In this document: positions 45,049 through 55,100 of the stretch, in pieces | Layout: every line of letters begins with the position of its first letter | Position numbering within the stretch: the first letter of the stretch is position 1 | Assembly (NCBI RefSeq): GCF_002531575.1 | Contig: NZ_NWTI01000005.1 | Location: 1-64,000, forward strand | DNA: 64,000 nt | Direction: 5' to 3' | From: Bradyrhizobium sp. Y36 | GTDB taxonomy: Bacteria; Pseudomonadota; Alphaproteobacteria; Rhizobiales; Xanthobacteraceae | The notes under the pieces: generated by a model | The model's input: only the letters and a program-made list of their open reading frames with translations | Told to the model about the DNA's origin: nothing | Database searches by the model: none | Program-made: the position numbers and the translations under genes

Positions 45049-45321
45049 TCAGAGCATCCCCAGCGCCTGCATGTAGGTCTCGAGAATCGTCTCGGCCTCG
45101 GCGCGCTCGTTGGGGTCCTGCTTGCGCAGGCGCACGATGGTGCGCAGCGCCTTGACGTCATAGCCGTTGCCCTTGCTCTCGGCATAGACGTCGCGAATGT
45201 CGTCGGAGATCGCCTTCTTCTCTTCCTCCAGCCGCTCGATGCGCTCGATGATGGACTTGAGCTGGTCCTTGGCAAATTTCGTCGCGGGCTCGTCGTCGCG
45301 GACGGCGGCGGTGGTGGCCAT
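45049..45321 (-). CDS. gapR: GapR-family (DUF2312) DNA-binding protein
   Basis: A 90-aa protein with the DUF2312 sequence [60 protein letters not shown]. GapR of Caulobacter, in this family, is a nucleoid protein that binds overtwisted DNA ahead of polymerases and helps gyrase. The ATG at 45321 is chosen by homology. It is a single gene on the minus strand. Confidence 0.9.
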   Translation of the reverse strand: MATTAAVRDDEPATKFAKDQLKSIIERIERLEEEKKAISDDIRDVYAESKGNGYDVKALRTIVRLRKQDPNERAEAETILETYMQALGML

Positions 45322-45512
45322 CTTGGTACTCCAAATGGAACTGGCAAAACGAGGTGACGCCGGCATCCTCACCGCGCGTGCTGGCTAGAACCCTTAGGGT
45401 TGGCGCCCCCCACGTTCAAGCAAGCATCACGCTCGTCCACAGCGCGCCCACACCTTCCTGAGGCGAGGCGAAAAAAGCTGTTGTGTGATGCGACTCAAGG
45501 GCTGGCGCGAGC

Positions 45513-45824
<312 letters not shown>

Positions 45825-45832
45825 GGCTGTAT

Positions 45833-45876
45833 CCCTTGAAGTCCCCTTGAAGTCCCCTTGAAGTCCCCTTGAAGTC
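45833..45876. repeat. Four tandem copies of an 11-bp repeat over the DUF1244 ribosome site
   Basis: CCCTTGAAGTC occurs four times without a mismatch, at 45833, 45844, 45855 and 45866, then decays (TCCTTGGG). On the gene strand each unit reads GACTTCAAGGG and holds a ribosome-binding core. The nearest unit lies eight bases before the DUF1244 start codon. Confidence 0.9.
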
Positions 45877-46040
45877 TCCTTGGGCCTGCCCCGTCGGGGT
45901 CACCCTTACGGGATCAGGTGGGCTCTGTCACAGATTTTGCCATATCCCGGCGCAAACCGGCCCAAGCCGGCGTTGCCCCCTCCGGGGTGGTTCCCGGGCC
46001 TACGCCAAATCGTCAATGATCTGGTATAGCTACCGCGACA

Positions 46041-46637
46041 ATGATTGCCGAATCTCCCCGCCCCCCGCTTCGCCTGCTCGCCCGGTTGGTCCCGGTGCTG
46101 GTGATCGCCTTGCTGTGCCTTTTCAGCAGCCCGGCCTCCGCCGATTTCCGGCTCTGCAACAACACCTCGAGCCGGGTCGGCATTGCGCTCGGCTACAAGG
46201 ACGCCGAGGGCTGGACCACCGAAGGCTGGTGGAACATCTCCTCGCGGTCCTGCGAGACCCTGCTGCGGGGAACGCTGGTCGCGCGATATTATTACATCTA
46301 CGCGATCGACTACGATCGCGGCGGCGAATGGTCGGGGCAGGCCTTCATGTGCTCGCGCGACAAGGAATTCACCATCCGCGGCACCGAGGATTGCCTCGCA
46401 CGCGGCTACGACCGGACCGGCTATTTCGAGGTCGACACCGGCGAGCAGCGGGCGTGGACGGTGCAGCTGACCGACGCCAATGAGCAGCCGGCGCAGCAGC
46501 GCGTACCCGGCCTGCCCGGTCCGGTCGGTCCGGGCGGAGTTCCGGGTTTGCCCAATGGCCCGCCCGGTGGTACGCCCCCCGCCGCGCCTGGCCTCCCGCC
46601 AGCCGCCGCCCCGCCCCCGTCTGGAAATAAGCCATGA
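46041..46637 (+). CDS. DUF1036 exported protein with collagen-like tail
   Basis: A 198-aa protein. A signal peptide (VLVIALLCLFSSPASADF) leads into the DUF1036 domain: FRLCNNTSSRVGIALGYKDA, EGWTTEGWWNISSRSCETLL, and SRDKEFTIRGTEDCLARGYD, with cysteines that may pair. From about residue 155 the tail is a Gly/Pro array (VPGLPGPVGPGGVPGLPNGP) resembling a short collagen-like segment. Function unknown. Its stop overlaps the pyk start by four bases. Confidence 0.85.
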   Translation: MIAESPRPPLRLLARLVPVLVIALLCLFSSPASADFRLCNNTSSRVGIALGYKDAEGWTTEGWWNISSRSCETLLRGTLVARYYYIYAIDYDRGGEWSGQAFMCSRDKEFTIRGTEDCLARGYDRTGYFEVDTGEQRAWTVQLTDANEQPAQQRVPGLPGPVGPGGVPGLPNGPPGGTPPAAPGLPPAAAPPPSGNKP

Positions 46638-48070
46638 GGCGTCTTCGCCGTATCAAGATTCTCGCGACCCTGGGACCCGCCTCTTCAGATCTCGCGATGA
46701 TCCGCCGCCTGTTCGAGGCCGGCGCCGACCTGTTTCGCATCAACATGAGCCACACCCCGCATGACAAGATGCGGGAGCTGGTGGCGACGATCCGCAATGT
46801 CGAGAGCAGCTACGGCCGGCCGATCGGCATCCTGGTCGACCTGCAGGGCCCCAAGCTCCGGCTCGGCGCCTTCGCCGAAGGCTCGGTCCAGCTCCAGAAC
46901 GGCCAGACCTTCACGCTCGATTCCGACAAGACGCCCGGCGATGCCACGCGGGTCCAGCTTCCGCATCCGGAGATCCTGGCCGCGCTCAGGCCCGGCCACG
47001 CGCTGCTGCTCGACGACGGCAAGGTGCGCCTGATCGCCGAGGAGACCTCGAAGGAGCACGCGGTGACGCGTGTCGTGGTCGGCGGCAAGATGAGCGACCG
47101 CAAGGGCGTCAGCCTGCCCGACACCGACCTGCCGGTCTCCGCCATGACGCCGAAGGATCGGGCCGACCTCGAAGCCGCTCTCGTCACCGGCGTCGACTGG
47201 ATCGCGCTGTCCTTCGTACAGCGCGCCGACGACGTGATCGAGGCCAAGAAGATGATCCGCGGCCGCGCCGCCGTGATGGCCAAGATCGAGAAGCCGCAGG
47301 CGATCGACCGCCTCGCCGACATCATCGAGGCCTCCGACGCGCTGATGGTGGCGCGCGGCGACCTCGGCGTCGAATTGCCGCTGGAGCGCGTGCCGAGCCT
47401 GCAGAAGCAGATGACGCGGATGGCGCGCCGTGCGGGCAAGCCGGTCGTGATCGCGACGCAGATGCTGGAATCGATGATCCAGTCGCCGGTGCCGACCCGC
47501 GCCGAAGTCTCCGACGTCGCCACCGCCGTCTACGAGGGCGCCGACGCCATCATGCTGTCGGCGGAATCGGCGGCCGGCAAATTCCCGGTCGAGGCGGTCT
47601 CGACCATGAATCGCATCGGCGAGGAGGTCGAGCGCGACCCGACCTACCGGTCGGTGATCACGGCCCAGCGGCCGGCGCCGGAAGCCACCGCGGGCGATGC
47701 CATCGCGGACGCCGCGCGGCAGATCGCCGAGACCCTGGACCTGCCCGCCTTGATCTGCTGGACGTCGTCAGGCTCGACCGCCGTGCGCGTGGCGCGCGAG
47801 CGGCCGAAGCCACCGATCGTGGCGATCACGCCCAACATCACGGCAGGGCGGCGGCTTGCCGTCGTCTGGGGCGTGCATTGCGTGGTGGCTGAAGATGCCC
47901 GCGACCAGGACGACATGGTGAGCCGGGCGGGCCAGATTGCGTTCCGCGACGGCTTCGTCCGCGCCGGCCAGCGCGTGCTCATCGTTGCCGGCGTTCCGCT
48001 CGGCATTCCCGGCACCACCAACATGGTGCGCATTGCGTCCGTCGGCCCCGAGGGCGACGCGAACATGTAG
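46634..48070 (+). CDS. pyk: Pyruvate kinase
   Basis: A 478-aa enzyme that makes pyruvate and ATP from phosphoenolpyruvate and ADP. Signatures are KILATLGPASSD, FRINMSHTPHDKM, DLQGPKLRLG, MAKIEKPQAI (the active-site Lys), MVARGDLGVELP and IATQMLESMI. The length is normal. It is translationally coupled to the DUF1036 gene, an association kept in several alphaproteobacteria. Confidence 0.97.
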   Translation: MRRLRRIKILATLGPASSDLAMIRRLFEAGADLFRINMSHTPHDKMRELVATIRNVESSYGRPIGILVDLQGPKLRLGAFAEGSVQLQNGQTFTLDSDKTPGDATRVQLPHPEILAALRPGHALLLDDGKVRLIAEETSKEHAVTRVVVGGKMSDRKGVSLPDTDLPVSAMTPKDRADLEAALVTGVDWIALSFVQRADDVIEAKKMIRGRAAVMAKIEKPQAIDRLADIIEASDALMVARGDLGVELPLERVPSLQKQMTRMARRAGKPVVIATQMLESMIQSPVPTRAEVSDVATAVYEGADAIMLSAESAAGKFPVEAVSTMNRIGEEVERDPTYRSVITAQRPAPEATAGDAIADAARQIAETLDLPALICWTSSGSTAVRVARERPKPPIVAITPNITAGRRLAVVWGVHCVVAEDARDQDDMVSRAGQIAFRDGFVRAGQRVLIVAGVPLGIPGTTNMVRIASVGPEGDANM

Positions 48071-48220
48071 GCCCGCGGCCGCTGTGAAAATCAGAATCTC
48101 GAAAACAACCCCATGCACAGTAGCCGGCATGTTCGGCGAACGTGCGCGGCTTTTGTGAAAAGGCGTGCTCAGGCAACGCCCTGAGCGCGGGCAGGTCGCG
48201 ACCGCGGTCGCGCGGCGATC

Positions 48221-48901
48221 TTACGCCCCCACCAGCGCCTTCGTCGTCGGCAGCAGCGTCTGCTGCACCACCAGACCACGGGCGCGGGCGTCCATGACGC
48301 CGACGGCGCGCAGCGCCAGCAGCGTCACGGTCTGCACCGCATCGCGCATCTTGACGGGATCATCGAGATTGTCGGGCGCGAGCGGCCCGACCAGGGCCTC
48401 GTGCAGCGCACCGAGCAGAGCCGTGGCGGCGAGCGCGGTGTCCTGCGCCGGCAGGTGGCCGGCACGCACCGCCGCATCTATTCGGCCAGCGATCTCACCC
48501 GCGATCTCGCGACGGCTGGCGAGGCGTGAGGCACTGACATCGACGTCGACCGGCTCGGCCAGGATGCCCCAGGCCAGCCGGCGCTGCGACAGGGTATGGA
48601 CCGCCACGGTGGTGACGGCGGCCGCCAGCGCCGAGGACGGCCCCGGCGCGGCATCCGCCGCCCGCCGGATCGCCGCGAGCTCGTCGCGGGACACCTCGGC
48701 GATGAGTTCGGAGATCAGCTCGGCCTTGGAGGGGAAGTAGCGGTAGACCGTGCCGGCCGCGACATTGGCCCGGACCGCGACCGGGGCGATCTGCACCGCC
48801 GCCATCCCGCCTTCCGCCGCAGCCTCCCGCGCCGCCGCGAGAATCGCGCTGCGCCGCGCCGCAAGGCGCTTAACCACTTGATGCGTCCGCCGATAAACCA
48901 T
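48221..48901 (-). CDS. TetR-family regulator
   Basis: A 226-aa protein with a TetR DNA-binding domain at about residues 15-65 (AILAAAREAAAEGGMAAVQI, AVRANVAAGTVYRYFPSKAE) and a helical C-terminal domain. ATG 48901 follows AGGAAG by eight bases. A 16-bp dyad lies about 90 bp upstream. No clear target gene is adjacent; a divergent gene is absent, so its regulon lies elsewhere or is only itself. Confidence 0.85.
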   Translation of the reverse strand: MVYRRTHQVVKRLAARRSAILAAAREAAAEGGMAAVQIAPVAVRANVAAGTVYRYFPSKAELISELIAEVSRDELAAIRRAADAAPGPSSALAAAVTTVAVHTLSQRRLAWGILAEPVDVDVSASRLASRREIAGEIAGRIDAAVRAGHLPAQDTALAATALLGALHEALVGPLAPDNLDDPVKMRDAVQTVTLLALRAVGVMDARARGLVVQQTLLPTTKALVGA

Positions 48902-48987
48902 GGCGCGCTTCCTGTCCCACACGCCTGCCGCACGCCCCGCGGCCGAACGCGTCGTCACGTCAAAAGATACAAATCGTCCCGCAAGGA

Positions 48988-49003
48988 CTGAACAACTATT
49001 CAG
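48988..49003. promoter_or_regulatory. Operator-like dyad upstream of the TetR gene
   Basis: CTGAA-N6-TTCAG is a perfect short inverted repeat in the 220-bp gap before the TetR gene, at a place suited to self-repression. Confidence 0.45.
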
Positions 49004-49121
49004 GGTAGATGACAAGACAGGAAATGCGTGGCGCGCCACGCGCCCGGACTGGAGCGTCGACCCTGATCGTGAAGGCCTCGTCCCGGAAGCCGCCCAAGCG
49101 GACCGAGCGGGAGACGGATGG

Positions 49122-50120
49122 CTATTGCGCGATATCCAGCTCGAAGGACCGCCGCGCGATCTCGGCGCCTTGCCGGCGCAGAACGAAAGTTGCCCGATAG
49201 CTGCCGGCCGGCCAAGTGGAGCCTGCGCGCTTTCGCCCAGCCGAGATGAAATACTGGGCGTGGTCCCGTGGCAGCTTCGGCGCGCGATACTGCGCGACGA
49301 CCTGCCCCTCAGGTGACCTCAACTCGAGCGCTTGCTCGTCGTCCGCCTGAAGTCCGATCGCGCGAACATACGCAACGATGGCGGCCGATTGAGAGCTGGG
49401 CAAGGATCGCTTGACCTCGCCTGTCTCGATCTCGTCCATGGTCACCGCGCGATCGGCAAAACCGGCATTGATGATCTCGGTGGACGGAGGGTTCGAAACG
49501 GAATTTTGCGTCGGCTGCCACAGCGAACGGCCGGAATTGCATGCGCCCTGCGCGGCGCCCTCGGCGAATGGGTCTACAATTTTCCCCTCGTGCCTCACCG
49601 TGAAATGGAGATGTGGGAACTCGGTATTTCCGGACAGCCCCACCAGACCCAGTGCCTGCCCGGAGCTGACGCTGTCACCGGGTTTCACTTTGAGACTGCC
49701 CTTGGCCATGTGGCAGTATTGCGTGCTCCAGCCGTTTCCGTGTTCGACAACGGCGCCGTTGCCGCACTCCCTGCCGGTGATTGCGGCTTTGCCGATGACC
49801 TTGACCGAGACGTCATCCATGCCGTCGCGCGTGTGGGCAACGCGCCCCGACGCGGCAGCAACGACCTCGACCCCTTTTCGCTGAACGTCCAGATCGGGCA
49901 GCCGGATGTCGGTGCCGTCGTGACCGTCATAGGTTCGGTGCCCGCATCGATAGTCCAAGGTCTTGTCCGAGGGATCATGGTCGACGTAGTTCTGGATGAA
50001 GCAGGTCGTTCCCAACTCGCAGGCAACCGGCCAAGCGAACGGTTGTAGCTCGGCGCTGCAAGCCGCCGACGCACAAGTGATGGCCGCGCAGACCACCGAT
50101 ACAGACACAAGCGCTCTCAT
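49122..50120 (-). CDS. Secreted M23-family metallopeptidase
   Basis: A 332-aa exported protein. The signal peptide (MRALVSVSVVCAAITCASAA) precedes an N-terminal Cys-containing part and an M23/LytM domain (about residues 65-200) with YDGHDGTDIRL (HxxxD zinc ligands), YCHM and FPHLHFTV (HxH). The C-terminal part (about 220-330) is a beta-rich extension of unknown family. M23 enzymes cut peptidoglycan cross-bridges. ATG 50120 is chosen by the signal peptide. Confidence 0.85.
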   Translation of the reverse strand: MRALVSVSVVCAAITCASAACSAELQPFAWPVACELGTTCFIQNYVDHDPSDKTLDYRCGHRTYDGHDGTDIRLPDLDVQRKGVEVVAAASGRVAHTRDGMDDVSVKVIGKAAITGRECGNGAVVEHGNGWSTQYCHMAKGSLKVKPGDSVSSGQALGLVGLSGNTEFPHLHFTVRHEGKIVDPFAEGAAQGACNSGRSLWQPTQNSVSNPPSTEIINAGFADRAVTMDEIETGEVKRSLPSSQSAAIVAYVRAIGLQADDEQALELRSPEGQVVAQYRAPKLPRDHAQYFISAGRKRAGSTWPAGSYRATFVLRRQGAEIARRSFELDIAQ

Positions 50121-50273
50121 CCGATCTGTCTGTTCTGACGATGCGGCGTGCGACAAGTGTAGTCCGGAAGCGAGAGTTTCATTCGTGATGTCCCAAGAAC
50201 CCTGGCCAACATCGGTACGCTGTCAAGCCACCAGCACCGGGGGAAGATCACCCACAAAGGCGACGATCCATCC

Positions 50274-50579
50274 CTATCTGCCGGATTTGTGCCGCCTAAG
50301 CCAAGCCCGAATCTCTCGTGCGATGAACACGAATCCCAAGCAGCCTATCAGGATGAACAGCAGATGAAGCCCAAACAAGCCGACGAAGTTGAATGGATGG
50401 TCGCCAAACGTGATCAGCTGATAATGACTGCGCTCGCCTCTGCCGCGAAAATTCGCCCAGAGCGTTCCGGCAGAGTACCACTGGCTCAGGCTGTAAACGC
50501 CATGTACCCCCATGATAATCGCTATTGCGGCACCGACGAACGGCATGGGGACGTGCAATCTGACCTTCACGGGTCTCAC
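50274..50579 (-). CDS. Small two-helix membrane protein of unknown function
   Basis: A 101-aa protein with two hydrophobic helices (PMPFVGAAIAIIMGVHGVYS, FGLHLLFILIGCLGFVFIAR) and a basic end (WLRRHKSGR). The loop holds WANFRGRGERSHYQLITFGD. The start is GTG 50579 with GGAG eleven bases upstream, or a later ATG. No family is recognised. Confidence 0.55.
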   Translation of the reverse strand: MRPVKVRLHVPMPFVGAAIAIIMGVHGVYSLSQWYSAGTLWANFRGRGERSHYQLITFGDHPFNFVGLFGLHLLFILIGCLGFVFIAREIRAWLRRHKSGR

Positions 50580-51276
50580 TTGATGTTTGGCTCCTGGGCC
50601 TCGAGGAGCAGGTCATCGCAGAAAATCGTCGGGAAGGGGACCTCTTTCGTCCGCGCCCCACGTTCGTGTCGGCGCCGCTGAAGATCGATATCATTGCGCG
50701 ACGTTTGCGCGCCCGCCAAGCCGTCAAATTCATCGCATTCAGAATCGTTCTCGGTATCTCATCGCCTCCCCAATTTTGCCCAGAGGTTCGCGAAGGAACC
50801 GGCTTTAAAATGGTGGCAAATTGCCGCAAGCAAAACCAGCGCGATCTCATTCGCCGTCTCACTGCGGTCATTGGCAAACGAAACCGATCGCGATTGAACA
50901 GCGATCGAATGAGCATCTTCAAATGCTTGGACTTGCGGGTTCCAAATTTGATTTGAATCGTCTCTGCTTCACGTGTCAGCGCGCCAATCCTCGCAAAAGC
51001 GCGAGGTTGTGTGCCGCTTCTTTACATCTCGAAGTTCTTATGTAGTGTCCGCAACCGGACGTTGACGTCGGCCCGCGCGCAGTGCGCAGGCGGCATCGAT
51101 GTTCGGGGGCCGTGGTTGTGACTGGCGTTTGGAATACGTTCAGAGACTGTTTGCGCGGCGCAGGTTCATTGCGCGCTCACCAAGGCCACGCAGCCAATTT
51201 ATCACGGGCAATGTCGAGAGTTCCAACTGCAGCTTCGCTGCGGGCGCCGCTGTCATGCGCGAACGGAGCGGCCAAC
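50580..51276. other. About 0.7 kb with no convincing gene
   Basis: Frames of 65-100 codons exist on both strands but none has a recognisable fold, ribosome site or codon bias like the neighbours. By eye the composition is poorer in G+C than the flanking genes. A dyad-like TGTCCGCAACCGGACGTT occurs at about 51046-51063. This may be the leader and promoter of the next gene plus decayed DNA. Confidence 0.4.
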
Positions 51277-52008
51277 ATGAAGCGGCTCGCAGGATTCCCT
51301 CGCGCTCTCATTCTGCTTCTCATGCTGGTGCCGGGTCGCGCGGCAGCCGCCGAGCCATTTTCAGTGCGGTGTGAGGGTGGCGTTCCCGTCCGCCCATACT
51401 TTGCGACGTTCGATGTCGATGCCAAAGCCGTCGTTTTTGAAACGCCGCCGATCAACGTCGAGACGGATTTTGGTATCAATGCACATTCGGGAGAGATCAT
51501 TTCCACGAATGATGGAAAGATCGAATTCGTGCTGCGCGTCCGTCCCGGACGGCTCGACCTGGTCTTTGATCGCAATGAAAAGACGATGAGCTGGCCGGGA
51601 CTTGAAGACCCCACCTTCCGGCCGACATTGACGCATCAGTGCACCGTCCTCCCGCCAAGGAGCATTTTGAGCTTCCGGGTTCGCGACCCAATTCAGCATC
51701 CGATCTCCGTCCGCTGTGAGGACGCAGGAGACATGTACTTCACGATGGATGCAGCTTCGAAACAAGCACTCTTCGAGCGCGGCAAGGAGGGAAGAGGGTT
51801 TCGCGGCGAGGTCACCGCTGCGGGCCAGGATGAGATCACGCTGTCGATGAATTTCGATGTCCCTCGCCGGGTCGTCTGGAGCAGAAGCCGCCAGACCATC
51901 ACGATCGAAGGCATCGAGGGCGATGCGTCGAGACCCCGCACCGTCATGCAATGTCAGGAAATCCCGCCTCGAACAATGATGGAATTTCACAGAGACCCAC
52001 AGCGGTAA
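51277..52008 (+). CDS. Secreted protein made of two tandem copies of an unknown domain
   Basis: A 243-aa protein. Signal peptide MKRLAGFPRALILLLMLVPG to about residue 24, then two copies of a ~105-residue unit. Copy 1 begins FSVRCEGG and ends THQCTVLPPRSILSFRV; copy 2 begins ISVRCEDAG and ends VMQCQEIPPRTMMEFH. Each has the two cysteines that could pair and a PPR turn. ATG 51277 follows GGAG by eight bases; a longer frame starts upstream with no support. No named family is recognised. It lies 118 bp before the RTX gene on the same strand. Confidence 0.75.
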   Translation: MKRLAGFPRALILLLMLVPGRAAAAEPFSVRCEGGVPVRPYFATFDVDAKAVVFETPPINVETDFGINAHSGEIISTNDGKIEFVLRVRPGRLDLVFDRNEKTMSWPGLEDPTFRPTLTHQCTVLPPRSILSFRVRDPIQHPISVRCEDAGDMYFTMDAASKQALFERGKEGRGFRGEVTAAGQDEITLSMNFDVPRRVVWSRSRQTITIEGIEGDASRPRTVMQCQEIPPRTMMEFHRDPQR

Positions 52009-52126
52009 GCGCCTCACCACGGCGGGAACGATCCGCTTCAATCAACCGAGAAGACGAGCAACTGGCCGAGCATGACTCGGCCAGCCGATGAATGCTGCCA
52101 CCACAAGAGACCTGGGAGAGAACATC

Positions 52127-55100
52127 ATGGAATACTACACCGTAACGCCGCCGGAGCCTTCGAAAGTCACCGCGGCACTTGGGGAATTCCTGGATGGTGC
52201 TCTCGATCCTCTCCTGCAAACCGACGCGGGCTCATTGCCGATCAAGTTTCTCTACAAATATTTCGGTCCGGGCAGCACCGCCAATGAGATCAACAAGGTG
52301 ATCACCAGGGAGGACGGCTTCTTCTACCTGGACGGGGTCAAGATTATCGCGGACACCGGACCCAAAGCTGAAATCGCCGAAGCCTTGACGCTGGCGCTGA
52401 GAGCGGTGGCGCTCGGCATATTGGGCGGGGCGTCGCTTCCCATTGCCCTTGAAGTTGCGGTGGCAGGTGGTGCCGCGGCACTTGCATCATGGGTCTACGA
52501 GGCGTTTGCCGAGCCGGTAACCGATCGGATCTACGAAATATTCGGCGTCGCATCGACGAGGCTCGAAATCACGGACAGCTCCGGCCAGAGCGTGTCCGGC
52601 GTGGTCTACCGCAATGGTCTTGCAGCGGAAGGCAAGTCAGCCACCGACGCGGCTCTGAGCCTTCTCAATTTTTCGGCCGGCAAGTTCAACGTCAATTCTC
52701 ATGTCGCGGTCTACATCAACGGCAACGAGAACATCGGATATGACGTCCTCGCTGGAGACTATCTTGCCCAAATCGCCGGCGCGATGGGAGACGCGGCGAC
52801 CAAGATTTCAAACGGGACAGGTGTCGACGCCAATGGCACGCCGGCAAAAAATTCCGATCTTCTGACTCCGTATCTGTCAGGCGCGGACTTCACGATCATG
52901 CAGACCGGCGCAAAGCTTGGCTTGCAAATGTACAGCAAGGACAGCTTCGGCAATGGCGTGGTCGAGTATTTTCTGAAGCAGGAGATCTCCGTTGGCGGAG
53001 ACTTGCACGGCCTGAACCTCCAAGCCGCGAAGATCGCGGTCTTCGGCAGCAACGGAGTTGACAATCTCGACCTGGGGGCCGCCACCGGAAAGGTTTACGC
53101 CTATGGCGGGATGGGATCGGACACCATTCGCGGCGGCAGCGGCGGCGACGTTCTGTGGGGCGACAGCCCGGCCGGTTCGAGCAATGGAGAAGTCGACTTC
53201 ATCCACGGTGGCGGCGGCAACGATCAGATATTCGGCGGCGCTGGCGGCGATCAGCTCTTCGGCGACGATGGCGCGGATTACATCGAGGGCGGAGCCGGGG
53301 ACGACACGATCGATGGCGGCACCGAGATGGACGAGATCTGGGGCGGCATCGGCGCCGACATCATCCACGGAGGCGATGGAAAGGACGTCATCAGGGGAGG
53401 ATCCAGCGTCCCCGGCGAGAACGATGCCAACGTCGTCAACAAGGTATATGGCGACGGCGGGAACGACGAGATCTACGGTGCCGAGGGCAATGACCAGCTG
53501 TTCGGCGGTGCCGACGAAGACGAGCTCTCGGGCGGTGCTGGCAACGACAAGCTGTTCGGCGGGGCAGGCAACGATCGGTTGACCGGAGGCGCTGGCGGCG
53601 ATCAGTTCTACGTCGGATGGGGCGACATCGTCCTCGACAGCGACGCCGCGGACAAACTCTTCTTCGGAGGGGACCCCTCCGAAGACGAAGCCGATTACGC
53701 CGAGGTCACTCAGCCCGAGCTAACCCATACCTTCGTTGAATATGCCGACCTGAAGGGCAATTATCTCGAAGGATACAACCATTTCTACTTCGGACAGGGA
53801 GGTGATGCCGGTACGTTCATCAACACCGGTCACAGCCTGGTCATCCTGAACGGATCGGACGCCAATCCGGACTACATCCTCGCCAAGAACTATCAGACCG
53901 GAGATTTCGGCCTGGACGTCTATGATCCCGCGAAGTTCGCCTCGAAGGCCAAGCAGCACTATGAGGAGAACAGGAATGGCTGGTCGTCGGAACGATTTAT
54001 CCTGACGCCATATCTGGAGTCTCTGCGGATAGCGTTGGGCCTGGAAGCGCAAGCCAACCAGGCCAACAAGGCCGGACGCTCTGAACTCTTCCAGGTTCTG
54101 GAGACATCTACCGAGATCGCCGGTACGGCGGATATCGATTTCCTGCAGGGCACCGCCGGGAATGACGAGATCACCGGCGGTGGCGAGATGGATCTGCTGC
54201 TGGGTGGCGCGGGCTCCGACATCTACCGCTACGCACGCGGAGATGGGGACGATTACGTCATGGACTACGACGGCGCGTCCGACGATGTCGATGTTCTCGC
54301 ATTCGCCGATCTCAATGTCTCGGATATCGAGATCAGCGGCGGCGGGTCCGATCTCTTTATCAGCGTGCTCGGAACGCAACCCTCGACCATCACGATCACC
54401 AATCAATTCGCGGAGGCCGGGCTTGAGGGGATCGAGGAGATCCAATTCGCTGACGGAACGACGTGGACCCGAGAGCACATCCTTGAAGCGATGCGAACCG
54501 TTCGTGGCACGGACGGCAACGACGAGCTCTACACCAAGGCCCAGCAGATCAATGGCGAGTGGCAGCCAACCGTCTTTGTCGGAGGGCACGGAAACGACCA
54601 CCTTTACGGAGGCGAGTACGGGGACATCTACGTCTACGCCAAGGGCGATGGCAACGATACGATCGAGGATTTCGGAGACAACAGCGGCACCTTGCGCCTG
54701 TCCGACCTCAATCCGGCCGACATCGGCGTCAGCAGCCTGCCGGACCATTCGATTCTGATCACGGTTTACGAGACCGGCGAGACGATCACGGTGAAGCCCT
54801 TTTCGGACCAGAGCATTGGATTTGACCAGATCGTGTTCGCAAACGGAACGATCTGGGGACGCGACGACATCCTTGCCGCCGCCCATGCCCCAAAGGGTGC
54901 GATGCTATCGAGCGACCAGGTGGCGGAAAATGCGAACGACGGGACCGTCATCGGGACCGTCGCCGGTGTCGATCCGGATACGGACGCAGTACTGACCTAC
55001 AGCCTGACGAATGACGCTGGCGGACGGTTTGCGATCGATTCAGCCACGGGGCAGATCACAGTGGCCAATGGCGCCCTGCTCGACTACGAGAGCGCGACGT

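Noticed and set aside
50666..50956. A 96-codon plus-strand frame in the gene-poor region
   Set aside because: Starts at GTG without a ribosome site, has no family, and overlaps equally long frames in other phases.
53100..53600. Regularly spaced short repeats, like a CRISPR array
   Set aside because: They are GGxGxD-coding RTX nonapeptides inside an open frame, not identical repeats with unique spacers.
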